This document shows positions 18,177 through 24,837 of a DNA stretch of 48,612 nt, one piece after another. This DNA is from Planctomicrobium piriforme (lineage in GTDB: Bacteria; Planctomycetota; Planctomycetia; Pirellulales; UBA1268). Below the pieces are notes generated by a model that searched no databases, was not told where the DNA came from, and saw nothing but the letters and a program-made list of their open reading frames with translations. Where the stretch lies: assembly GCA_945871035.1 (NCBI GenBank), contig CAMBUD010000010.1, positions 1 to 48,612 on the forward strand, in the 5' to 3' direction. Both the position numbers and the translations under genes were made by a program. Numbering within the stretch: position 1 is the stretch's first letter; each line of letters opens with the position of its first letter.

Positions 18177-18443
18177 CTATGGGGTATTGTCGAGCAATGC
18201 GATGGTGCTCCAGCGCGCGGGTGTTGTTTTGCTTTTAAGAAGTTCCCGCAATAGTTTTCCGTCACTAGACACTAAGACCACGTCCAGAACTCTGGCCGCG
18301 ACCGTATCGATTGAGAGCTGTGGATCGCCGTCGGCTGTTTGTCTGTCTGCCATCAAGGGTTGAATCAAAAGTAATTTTGAGCCGACGAGTGACGGGTGTT
18401 TCACCGTAGCTGTCGCGACGCCAATCACACGAGCGAGTTGCAT
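18177..18443 (-). CDS. BMC-P shell vertex protein (EutN/CcmL family), second copy
   Basis: The 88-aa product starts MQLARVIGVATATVKHPSL and has VGSKLLLIQPL, matching the first two strands of the BMC-P beta barrel. The middle reads LSIDTVAARVLDVVLVSSDG, so the usual 'LGAGxGxxV' turn is altered to AARVLDVV. This copy is therefore the most divergent of the three pentamer proteins here. The end (RWSTIALLD) fits the last strand. Gaps are 23 nt to the aldehyde dehydrogenase and 29 nt to the RpiB-like gene. A structural shell role is expected from family and context. Confidence 0.9.
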   Translation of the reverse strand: MQLARVIGVATATVKHPSLVGSKLLLIQPLMADRQTADGDPQLSIDTVAARVLDVVLVSSDGKLLRELLKSKTTPARWSTIALLDNTP

Positions 18444-18466
18444 AAGTTTTTATCTCTTGCGCTCCG

Positions 18467-19954
18467 TCAGTCTGGGCTGCCAAGGATGCGGAGATCATCC
18501 ACGAGCGTGCACCGTCTTTGGCGGGTGAATGTCAGCGGTGTTGTCACGCCTTCACCCGTTGGCGTAGCGATTGAAAATGAGAGATAGCCTTCCCCACCGA
18601 GGCCAAGCCCCGCTACGCTGGCACCATTCTTTATAAAGAGAGTGGTATCGAGTAGCCGGCCCATCTTCGTCATGTTGCGGACATTGTTGGAATGAATGAT
18701 TGCGGTGTGACGGAAACCATGCTCACTCTCGTGGGCTCGAGTGATTGCTTCGTCTACGTCTTTGCAACGCACAAAAGGTAGGAATGGCATCATCTGCTCG
18801 GTCGGCACAAAAGGGTTAGAAAGATCAGTCTCACCGAAGACGAGTTTGAGGTCATCGCGGGGCAAAGCACCGGCCACTTTTGCCAGCAGTGCTGCATCTT
18901 GACCGAGGAGATCTTTACAGGGGGCAAAATGACGGTGGCTGCCTTCGCCAACCATCACGATTGCCCGATCTGTTAGCGTGTCGACTTGCTGTGCGGTCAG
19001 TCGCAGCGCACCAGCTCGTACCATGGCGGCCATCATTGCATCGAAAACGCTCGCCACGACAAAAACCTGTTTTTCTGCAATGCACAACAGATTATTGTCA
19101 TAAGCAGCACCGTAAATAATTGAGCGAGCAGCGTTATCGAGGTCAGCGGTTTCATCAACCACAACCGGGGGATTGCCCGGGCCAGCTACGATCGCGCGTT
19201 TGCTCGATTGCAGAGCCGCTTTGGCGACAGCCGGACCGCCAGTCACGCAGATCAGCTTTACGCCGTGATGGTTAAAAAGTGCGGCGGCCGTATCGAGTGT
19301 TGGTTCAGCTATCAAGGAGATCAGATTATCGATTCCGATATCACGGTGGATCGCCTGATTGAACCGGCGAACCCCCTCAGCAGCCACTTTTTTGCCGCTG
19401 GGATGTGGATTGACCACAACGGTATTGCCGCCGGCAATCATGCTCACTGCATTGCCAGTGATTGTGGGAAGCGAGTGGGTGACTGGGGTGATCGCACCGA
19501 TCACGCCAAACGGTGCGTGCTCGATAATGGCCAGACCGTGGTCGCCGCTAAAGACTTCACTGGTCAGAAACTCAACACCTGGAGATCGCTCACCAAGAAC
19601 CTTTAGTTTTTCAATCTTGTGCTCGAGTCGTCCGATCTTTGTTTCAGCAAACTCCATCTGTCCCAGTTCGACAGCGTCGTCGATTGAGATTCGACGGATC
19701 TGCGCAATGGCCTTGCGGCGACCATCGATGCCGAGGCGCTCGAGTTGCTCAAAGGCTTCCTGCGATGCGCATACGGCATCATCCACGCTGTCGAATATCC
19801 CATAATTCCCCACAAAAGAGCGGGCTGGGTTTGCAGTTATTTTAGCGACTGGCCGCACATTGGCGACGCGACTGTCGCTCGCTGGCCCACCACGTAATTC
19901 TGCAATCACTTGGCGGACAATTTCTTGGATGTCAGGAACGGTTGCGCTGGACAT
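18467..19954 (-). CDS. CoA-acylating aldehyde dehydrogenase (PduP/EutE-like), BMC cargo
   Basis: The enzyme oxidises an aldehyde (here probably L-lactaldehyde) to its acyl-CoA with NAD and CoA inside the shell. At 495 aa it matches PduP/EutE. Residues 7-22 (PDIQEIVRQVIAELRG) form an amphipathic helix followed by an Ala/Pro-containing linker, as in cargo-targeting peptides. The dehydrogenase core shows GVIGAITPVTHSLPT, NTVVVNPHPSGKK, the segment CVTGGPAVAKAAL, and the catalytic Cys in DNNLLCIAEKQVF. The C-terminal half ends in VAGLGLGGEGYLSFSIATPT, a signature of the CoA-acylating group. Spacing to neighbours is 5 nt from the upstream BMC-P stop and 23 nt to the next BMC-P start. Confidence 0.95.
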   Translation of the reverse strand: MSSATVPDIQEIVRQVIAELRGGPASDSRVANVRPVAKITANPARSFVGNYGIFDSVDDAVCASQEAFEQLERLGIDGRRKAIAQIRRISIDDAVELGQMEFAETKIGRLEHKIEKLKVLGERSPGVEFLTSEVFSGDHGLAIIEHAPFGVIGAITPVTHSLPTITGNAVSMIAGGNTVVVNPHPSGKKVAAEGVRRFNQAIHRDIGIDNLISLIAEPTLDTAAALFNHHGVKLICVTGGPAVAKAALQSSKRAIVAGPGNPPVVVDETADLDNAARSIIYGAAYDNNLLCIAEKQVFVVASVFDAMMAAMVRAGALRLTAQQVDTLTDRAIVMVGEGSHRHFAPCKDLLGQDAALLAKVAGALPRDDLKLVFGETDLSNPFVPTEQMMPFLPFVRCKDVDEAITRAHESEHGFRHTAIIHSNNVRNMTKMGRLLDTTLFIKNGASVAGLGLGGEGYLSFSIATPTGEGVTTPLTFTRQRRCTLVDDLRILGSPD

Positions 19955-19959
19955 GATGG

Positions 19960-20280
19960 TTACCTCTCACCGCTAGTTTGTGAAAATATGTTCTTCCCCT
20001 CGATTTGCACCGAATCGATGAGGCCAATAACAACAGCGTCGATCGGTAGTGATTGAGTTTCCGGTGTCAACCGGGCACTGGAGCCCTGTGTGACAAGCAC
20101 AAATTGTCCCTCGCCAGCCCCCAGGGTATCGACAGCGATAAACGTCCGCCCTGTCGACACGAGTCGATCGCGTGACTTCTCTTCGAGTCGATAGGGTTCA
20201 ACGACGAGTAACTTGTGCCCCGTCATTGAATCAATCTTCTGCGTGGCTACTACCGAACCAGTTACGAGTGCAATGAACAT
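19960..20280 (-). CDS. BMC-P shell vertex protein (EutN/CcmL family), first copy
   Basis: The 106-aa product begins MFIALVTGSVVATQKIDSMTGHKL and contains VAVDTLGAGEGQFVLVTQG-type core (FIAVDTLGAGEGQFVLVTQG), the standard pentamer-protein motif, then PIDAVVIGLIDSVQI. A short C-terminal tail (about 14 residues) follows. Its start codon lies inside the 3' end of the kinase gene, overlapping by 19 nt, so expression should be coupled. It is the longest of the three BMC-P paralogues. Confidence 0.95.
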   Translation of the reverse strand: MFIALVTGSVVATQKIDSMTGHKLLVVEPYRLEEKSRDRLVSTGRTFIAVDTLGAGEGQFVLVTQGSSARLTPETQSLPIDAVVIGLIDSVQIEGKNIFSQTSGER

Positions 20281-21545
20281 ACGCTGCCTTTCTTTTCTGC
20301 TGCGAGTAAATCGCGAGTCTGACGGGCGACGACCAATTCCTCATTGGTCGGGATCACCCACAGCGATACACGCGAATGTTTTGTCCCAACTTCAGATTCT
20401 TGGTTGCTCGTTTGTCCTGTAGACAAAGCGGCGTTGGCAGTTGCATCGATTTCTATACCGAGTTCCACGAGCCCTTTGCAGACCGCAGTTCTCGTACGGC
20501 AAGAGTTTTCGCCAATACCACCAGTGAAGGCGAGCGCATCGAGACCACCCAACTCCACAATGCCCGCGCCCACCCAGTGTCGGATCGATGCAACAAACAC
20601 ATCAATCGCTACTTGCGCCCGCGCATGCCCTAGGTCGGCTGCTTGCTCAAGATCTCGCATATCACCAGACGTGTCAGACATGCCGGCAAGACCACATTGA
20701 GTCGAGAGTGCTTGGAGTAACTCTTCACAACTCTTGCCAGTGGCCGTGGCGAGATGCAGGAGTGCAAACGGATCAAAATCGCCAGCCCGATTATTTTGCG
20801 GTAGCCCCGACTGCGGACTCATGCCCATCGAGGTTCCGACGCTCTTGCCATCTAAAGTCCAACAGACACTGCTCGAACCACCAAGGTGACAGATCACCGC
20901 ACGCAGTGGCCGCTGCGAGGCAAGAGTCAATAGCCGCTGTGAGACAAAGGCATGGCTCGCGCCATGGAAGCCCCACCGCTTAATCTGATATTTCTCCACC
21001 CACTCCATGGGCACTGCATACAGGGCATTGCGCTGGGGAATAGTCGCATGAAAGCCAGTTTCAAAAGCAGCCACGAGTGGTACGTTTGGTAAACGCTCCG
21101 CAAGCAGACGCATCGCCCGCACATAGGGCGGATTATGTGCGGGTGCTACCTGTGACACCTCATCCATCGCTGCCAACACATCACTCGACACCCGTACAAC
21201 ACCGCTGATCCTTCCACCGTGCACAGCCTTAAAGCCTATAGCAGCCACATCATCAATCCGCTGCAGAGGGCCACCGGCTCCCGTGAGTTGAGTCAGCGCC
21301 GCCTGCAGGGCAACGGCGTGATCCGGTACGGGCATGACGGCTTCCAGCTTGACACTCGCCGCAGTCGGTGAGATCGATCCAGTCGCAGCCGCATAGACGC
21401 GACTCTCAGCCGCACCGATACGCTCAACACCTCCTCGCGCAAGCTCGCACTCAAGCCCTACGCCATCACTACCCCCTTCATCGGGCAGATCAAATAGCCG
21501 GTACTTAAAGCTCGTGGAGCCAAGATTGGCGACAAGGATTTTCAT
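20262..21545 (-). CDS. ackA: Acetate-kinase family acyl-phosphate kinase of the BMC operon
   Basis: Family members transfer phosphate from an acyl phosphate to ADP; in PVM loci the substrate would be lactyl phosphate made by PduL. The 427-aa product keeps VANLGSTSFKYRLFD, VHGGRISGV, WGFHGASHAF, FTGGIGENS and the C-terminal TNEEL. It departs from classical AckA at several active-site stretches. The catalytic Asp of FDTAFHQTMP is Glu162 in FETGFHATIP. HLGNGAS is HLGGSSS at 220-226. The TPLEGLMMGTRSGD loop is SPQSGLPQNNRAGD. These changes suggest a specialised subfamily. The 94-nt gap before this gene contains a perfect 16-bp hairpin, which may lower its expression relative to the shell genes. 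It overlaps the next BMC-P gene by 19 nt. Confidence 0.93.
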   Translation of the reverse strand: MKILVANLGSTSFKYRLFDLPDEGGSDGVGLECELARGGVERIGAAESRVYAAATGSISPTAASVKLEAVMPVPDHAVALQAALTQLTGAGGPLQRIDDVAAIGFKAVHGGRISGVVRVSSDVLAAMDEVSQVAPAHNPPYVRAMRLLAERLPNVPLVAAFETGFHATIPQRNALYAVPMEWVEKYQIKRWGFHGASHAFVSQRLLTLASQRPLRAVICHLGGSSSVCWTLDGKSVGTSMGMSPQSGLPQNNRAGDFDPFALLHLATATGKSCEELLQALSTQCGLAGMSDTSGDMRDLEQAADLGHARAQVAIDVFVASIRHWVGAGIVELGGLDALAFTGGIGENSCRTRTAVCKGLVELGIEIDATANAALSTGQTSNQESEVGTKHSRVSLWVIPTNEELVVARQTRDLLAAEKKGSVCSLHS

Positions 21546-21577
21546 ATTCAGAATGCTGATAAGAGCTGTGGGGAGTA

Positions 21578-21616
21578 TGTCTTGAAGCGGTGCGATCTTT
21601 GCACCGCTTCAAGACA
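21578..21616 (-). other. Perfect 16-bp intercistronic hairpin between BMC-H and the kinase gene
   Basis: Arms TGTCTTGAAGCGGTGC (21578-21593) and its exact complement (21601-21616) flank a 7-nt loop. It lies 24 nt after the BMC-H stop and 33 nt before the kinase start on the minus strand. No U-run follows, so it is more likely an mRNA 3'-stabilising or processing element, or a partial attenuator, than a full terminator. It is the most stable-looking hairpin in the operon. Confidence 0.85.
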
Positions 21617-21625
21617 CCATTATTT

Positions 21626-21652
21626 AAGAGAAAAACTGTTCAAGAGAAAAAC
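21626..21652. repeat. 11-nt direct repeat at the 3' end of a BMC-H gene
   Basis: AAGAGAAAAAC occurs at 21626-21636 and 21642-21652, a 16-nt period. The second copy is the end of the BMC-H coding sequence (encoding ..FFS) and the first lies just past its stop, next to the hairpin at 21578-21616. It looks like a small duplication of the gene's 3' end. Confidence 0.8.
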
Positions 21653-21909
21653 GCTTGGACAAGCCCTTCGGCTGGCCGCGGAATCACATGGCTGGCAACG
21701 AGTTCGCCGACCTGCTGGGCCGCTGCGGCTCCTGCCTCGACTGCTGCCCGCACGCTACCGACATCGCCCTGCACAACGGTTGCCACATAAGCACCACCGA
21801 TGCTGACTCGCTTCAGAATCTTGACGTTCGCTGCCTTTGCCATCGCATCAGTTGCTTCGACAAGGCCAACGAGCCCCTTCGTTTCAATCAAACCAATCGC
21901 TGTGTTCAT
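21640..21909 (-). CDS. BMC-H shell hexamer protein, atypical pore
   Basis: BMC-H proteins form the hexagonal tiles of the shell facets. The ATG at 21909 has AAGGA 5 nt upstream and gives 89 aa, the usual length; an in-frame extension to 21951 is not needed. It starts MNTAIGLIETKGLVGLVEAT, has GDVGSVRAAVEAGAAAA and ends IPRPAEGLVQAFFS. The pore loop reads S-I-G-G-A-Y (residues 36-41), not the K-I-G-S type of its neighbour, so the central pore should differ in charge and size. It is followed by a strong hairpin. The 86-nt gap from the other BMC-H gene contains a 5-bp inverted repeat at 21984-21997 overlapping the upstream stop codon. Confidence 0.96.
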   Translation of the reverse strand: MNTAIGLIETKGLVGLVEATDAMAKAANVKILKRVSIGGAYVATVVQGDVGSVRAAVEAGAAAAQQVGELVASHVIPRPAEGLVQAFFS

Positions 21910-21995
21910 GAGAATCCTTATTTCAGAAAAGGTTTTAAGAATGTTTATCATTACGATCCGAAATCACAATCAACAATCCGCTAGAGCTATGAAGC

Positions 21996-22301
21996 TCAGT
22001 CGCCACTACTGCTTTTGGCAAGCTTGGTCGGCAGTACAACACCCAGTTCATCATGCGGCCGCGCAATGACCTGAACGCTAACGACATCACCAATGCGACC
22101 AGCAGCTGCCGCGCCGGCGTCAGTTGCAGCTTTTACTGCTGCAACATCACCAGATACAAACGCTGTTACCAGCGCGCTGCCAATTTTGTCCCAGCCTAAA
22201 AAAGAAACATTTGCTGCCTTCATCATTGCGTCCACTGCCTCAACGAGCGTGACAAAACCTTTGGTTTCAATCATGCCGAGGGCTTCAATATTCTTTGCCA
22301 T
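21996..22301 (-). CDS. BMC-H shell hexamer protein, canonical pore
   Basis: The 101-aa product starts MAKNIEALGMIETKGFVTLV and contains GDVAAVKAATDAGAAAAGRI and VIARPHDEL, which together define the BMC (PduA/CcmK) domain. The pore loop is K-I-G-S-A (39-43), the common form. A short polar tail LPTKLAKSSSGD follows the domain. It is preceded by a 148-nt gap holding two hairpins and followed by the second BMC-H gene. With the other BMC-H it should supply most of the shell facets; no tandem-domain BMC-T gene is present in this locus. Confidence 0.97.
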   Translation of the reverse strand: MAKNIEALGMIETKGFVTLVEAVDAMMKAANVSFLGWDKIGSALVTAFVSGDVAAVKAATDAGAAAAGRIGDVVSVQVIARPHDELGVVLPTKLAKSSSGD

Positions 22302-22326
22302 CGTTTGCTCTGCTCCACTTCAAACA

Positions 22327-22344
22327 ATAGGCCGCGAGGCCTAT
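22327..22344 (-). other. Hairpin upstream of the shell genes
   Basis: ATAGGCC and GGCCTAT form a perfect 7-bp stem with a 4-nt loop 26 nt before the start of the canonical BMC-H gene. A second, smaller inverted repeat (CGAC-GCGT-GTCG at about 22382-22393) lies in the same 148-nt gap. These could be 5' processing or stabilising structures for the BMC-H mRNA segment. Confidence 0.6.
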
Positions 22345-22449
22345 CACACTATCCGCAGGGTTGCCCCCGCCTGATCGCGCCGACGCGTGTCGACTAAACG
22401 ATCGTGAGTTGTCATATGCTTTCTAAAAGTTATGCCTCATTCGCATCGG

Positions 22450-23187
22450 CTACCGTCCGTCAGATTGCTTGATCAGTTCAATACTTTCTGCATCGTCGAG
22501 ACCGGATGCATTGCCTTCATCTGTGTCAATGTGCACTTCTAATTTGCTGTTTGCGTCGGCACGCACAAGAAGATCTCGGAATACAAGACCGCATGGTCCC
22601 TTAATGACGAGGCTCATACGATCGCCGTCCTTGACGTTAAAATGCTGGGCGTGAGCAAAACTCATGTGAACGTGTCTTTCGGCACGGATCACACCTTCGG
22701 ACAGTTCGATCGCACCAGCAGGGCCGACCAGTACGCAGCCGGGGGTGCCACTGAGCTTGCCGCTAGCCCGTACAGGTAAATCGATGCCGAGCGAGATGCC
22801 GTCGGTAAACGCGAGTTCCACCTGAGACGCCTTTCGGGTCGGGCCGAGCACGCGCACCGTTGGCAACATCTTGCGCTTAGGTCCAACGACCATTACCGTT
22901 TCTTCAGCGGCATAAAAGCCCTCTTGGTAGAGCGCTTTGTGGGGGGTTAAGGTTCGGCCTGGACCAAATAGTTTTTCAACATGTTCATCGCTCAAATGGC
23001 AATGGCGGGCAGAGATGCTGACGACTAGCTTGAGTTCGAGCAGGGGGTCTGCTAAAGCCGTGGTCTGCGGTCGTGTTGGGGCCTGCGAGTTGAGCACAAT
23101 ATCGCGAACGATTTTCTCCACCAACCGGCGATCGAGTCCGGCAGGCAGCGATGGCCCAATGGTTGCGGGAGCCGTGACAGTGCTCAT
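22450..23187 (-). CDS. pduL: Phosphotransacylase PduL, BMC cargo
   Basis: PduL converts acyl-CoA plus phosphate to acyl phosphate and recycles CoA inside the compartment. The 245-aa product has an N-terminal amphipathic helix at about 19-32 (LDRRLVEKIVRDIV) and a Thr/Pro linker, the usual encapsulation peptide. Two PduL repeat domains follow. The zinc-binding His clusters are ISARHCHLS in the first domain and AERHVHMSFAHAQHF in the second, with KALYQEGFYAAEETV between them. The C-terminal end LEVHIDTDEGNASGLDDAE is typical. Its ATG overlaps the regulator's stop by 4 nt (ATGA), so the two are translationally coupled. Confidence 0.96.
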   Translation of the reverse strand: MSTVTAPATIGPSLPAGLDRRLVEKIVRDIVLNSQAPTRPQTTALADPLLELKLVVSISARHCHLSDEHVEKLFGPGRTLTPHKALYQEGFYAAEETVMVVGPKRKMLPTVRVLGPTRKASQVELAFTDGISLGIDLPVRASGKLSGTPGCVLVGPAGAIELSEGVIRAERHVHMSFAHAQHFNVKDGDRMSLVIKGPCGLVFRDLLVRADANSKLEVHIDTDEGNASGLDDAESIELIKQSDGR

Positions 23188-24035
23188 GCGGGGCGTACCT
23201 TTCCGTTTTCGGAAGATGGCGGATACCGTTTGCTATCAGGATGGCTGCCGGGAGCATCAACGGCGGTATGCTCGGGCAGGGCGGCTATTAAAAGCTCTAC
23301 CTCAGCGGCGGTGACCGTCGTACGCCAATTACTTGATAGGCCCTCATCGCAAACAAGTTGGTCAATGGCATTGAGGTCACAGACGAGCGTTAGGCTCTTG
23401 CGACCAAACTTTGAACTATCGGCGACAACGATCACGCGTCCCGCTGCTCGAAGCATGGCCTGTTCGGTTTCAGCCAGCAGCAGATGAGCATTAAAGAGTC
23501 CTTCAGCGGTAATGCCAGCGGCGGAGAGCACCGTTGTGGTGACATGCAAACGACCGAGTAGTTCGTTGGCGTAGGGTCCTAGACAAACACCTGTCCGCGG
23601 TGAAACATAGCCACCGAGCAAGACGAGGTCCGATCGCGACTCAGATGCAAAAAGATTTGCTACAGGCAGACTGTTTGTAACCACTTGCAGCGATCGTCCC
23701 ACAAGCAAACGAGCGACCTCATAGGTCGTTGTTCCACCGTCGAGCAACACGGTCTCACCATCGACAATCACTTCGGCCGCTCGTGCGGCGATCGCTCTTT
23801 TGGCTGCCCAATGAGACGGTTGACGTTCATCAAATTCAGCCAGTCGGGGCATGCCACCGCAATAGAGCGCTCCACCGTGAGTGCGTTTAGCGACTCCTTG
23901 CTCTTCTAAAGCATCCAAATCGCGGCGAATTGTTGATTCCGAAACACCCAATTCACGCACCAGTTCTTCGAGGGCTGCAAAGCCCTTCACACGCACTATG
24001 TCGATTAATTTGTGACGTCGTTCGTGAGTTTGCAC
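23184..24035 (-). CDS. DeoR-family transcriptional regulator of the BMC operon
   Basis: This is a sugar-phosphate-responsive repressor type. The 283-aa product has an N-terminal winged helix (RRHKLIDIVRVKGFAALEEL, then GVSESTIRRDLDALEEQG and RTHGGALY), and a C-terminal DeoRC ligand domain of the isomerase fold with DGGTTTYEVARLL and VTNSLPVANLF. The start codon is GTG at 24035 with only a weak ribosome binding site; no other in-frame start precedes the helix-turn-helix. It is the first gene of the operon and probably regulates it and itself. The effector is most likely a phosphorylated fucose or rhamnose intermediate (inference). The AT-rich upstream region carries palindromes. Confidence 0.94.
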   Translation of the reverse strand: MQTHERRHKLIDIVRVKGFAALEELVRELGVSESTIRRDLDALEEQGVAKRTHGGALYCGGMPRLAEFDERQPSHWAAKRAIAARAAEVIVDGETVLLDGGTTTYEVARLLVGRSLQVVTNSLPVANLFASESRSDLVLLGGYVSPRTGVCLGPYANELLGRLHVTTTVLSAAGITAEGLFNAHLLLAETEQAMLRAAGRVIVVADSSKFGRKSLTLVCDLNAIDQLVCDEGLSSNWRTTVTAAEVELLIAALPEHTAVDAPGSHPDSKRYPPSSENGKVRPA

Positions 24036-24059
24036 GTTTATAATCCAGAAACAGTCATC

Positions 24060-24087
24060 ATTATGATCAAATATAGAACGAATACAA
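24060..24087 (-). promoter_or_regulatory. Candidate sigma-70-type promoter of the BMC operon
   Basis: Read on the minus strand, TTGTAT (24082-24087) and CATAAT (24060-24065) are 16 nt apart and would start transcription about 18-20 nt before the GTG of the regulator. The region is clearly more AT-rich than its surroundings. No experimental or comparative support is available here. Confidence 0.35.
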
Positions 24088-24091
24088 TCAG

Positions 24092-24103
24092 ATTATGCAT
24101 AAT
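24092..24103. promoter_or_regulatory. 12-bp perfect palindrome, candidate operator
   Basis: ATTATGCATAAT lies immediately upstream of the candidate -35 box of the BMC operon. A repressor or activator dimer could bind here. A longer inverted repeat, AAACTGT-N9-ACAGTTT, lies at 24154-24176, closer to the divergent GNAT gene. Confidence 0.4.
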
Positions 24104-24153
24104 TACGATCACTATTGATCTATTTCGAATGGAATCTATCATCGATAACGCGC

Positions 24154-24176
24154 AAACTGTTTGATAGCAACAGTTT
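24154..24176. promoter_or_regulatory. Inverted repeat AAACTGT-N9-ACAGTTT in the divergent region
   Basis: Two 7-nt arms (24154-24160 and 24170-24176) are separated by 9 nt, a spacing that would place the half-sites about one and a half helical turns apart. It is in the 234-bp region between the DeoR gene and the divergent GNAT/GH127 genes, so it might coordinate both sides. No terminator features are present. Confidence 0.4.
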
Positions 24177-24269
24177 AAGTAGAATGGGAAAGATCTACTG
24201 GGGAGCTAGCTAACTCTAGAACACTTTTGAGGGCTGGGCCGTTCTGGGCTTTGCGGATAACTTTTCAGT

Positions 24270-24791
24270 ATGGGAATCATTCGATTTGTGCATCAATTCG
24301 ATGGAAAAATAGCCGGATGCATAGCTGACAGCGTTGAATCTAAAATTGGACTGCTGTTGATCCGCCCTGTGGCCAAGCCCGCCGATTACGACGCTCTGGC
24401 AGCATTGGCCGAGCATTGCGACATGAGACCAGCGGGAATCCTTGGAGAACTCACCAGTCGCAAGGGCCGTTTCACTCACGCGTGGCTAGCGTGGAAACTC
24501 TCCCCGCAAACAATTAGCCAGCCCGCTTGCTTAGCCGGAAAGAGCCGCCCACTGGGCCTCGTCACCCTTGTACAGACCCCAGGCAGGTGGTCGATATCGT
24601 GGGTGCTTGTGCATCCAGCCATGCGCCGTTGCAGCGTGGCCCGCGTGATTGTTGGCCATGCTCTTGCACAAGCCCAGCTGCTGGGAGCTAGAGAAGTCTC
24701 AGCGGACACACTCTGTAGTTGGCGGGGTGCCGTTGCTTTCTGGAAAGCCATCGGTTTCAAAACTCACTCGAATGCACTTTCACGCGATTGA
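24270..24791 (+). CDS. GNAT-family acetyltransferase-like protein
   Basis: The 173-aa product has the GNAT layout: a strand WSISWVLVHPAMRR leading into helix ARVIVGHALAQAQLLG, then the strand EVSADTL and the C-terminal WRGAVAFWKAIGFKTHS, which is the usual 'A..FY...GF' end. The acetyl-CoA loop reads RRCSVARVI, so the canonical RxxGxG/A is degenerate. The first 90 residues are less conserved. There is no obvious ribosome binding site before ATG 24270. The GH127 gene starts 46 nt after its stop, so the two are probably co-transcribed. Substrate unknown. Confidence 0.75.
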   Translation: MGIIRFVHQFDGKIAGCIADSVESKIGLLLIRPVAKPADYDALAALAEHCDMRPAGILGELTSRKGRFTHAWLAWKLSPQTISQPACLAGKSRPLGLVTLVQTPGRWSISWVLVHPAMRRCSVARVIVGHALAQAQLLGAREVSADTLCSWRGAVAFWKAIGFKTHSNALSRD

Positions 24792-24837
24792 TCCTGTACA
24801 AACAATGTGCCTGAGAAAAACGGAAGAGTTTTGGCAA

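Noticed and set aside
15135..24035. BMC locus as an entirely new organelle type
   Set aside because: Gene content fits the published PVM type; only details appear new.
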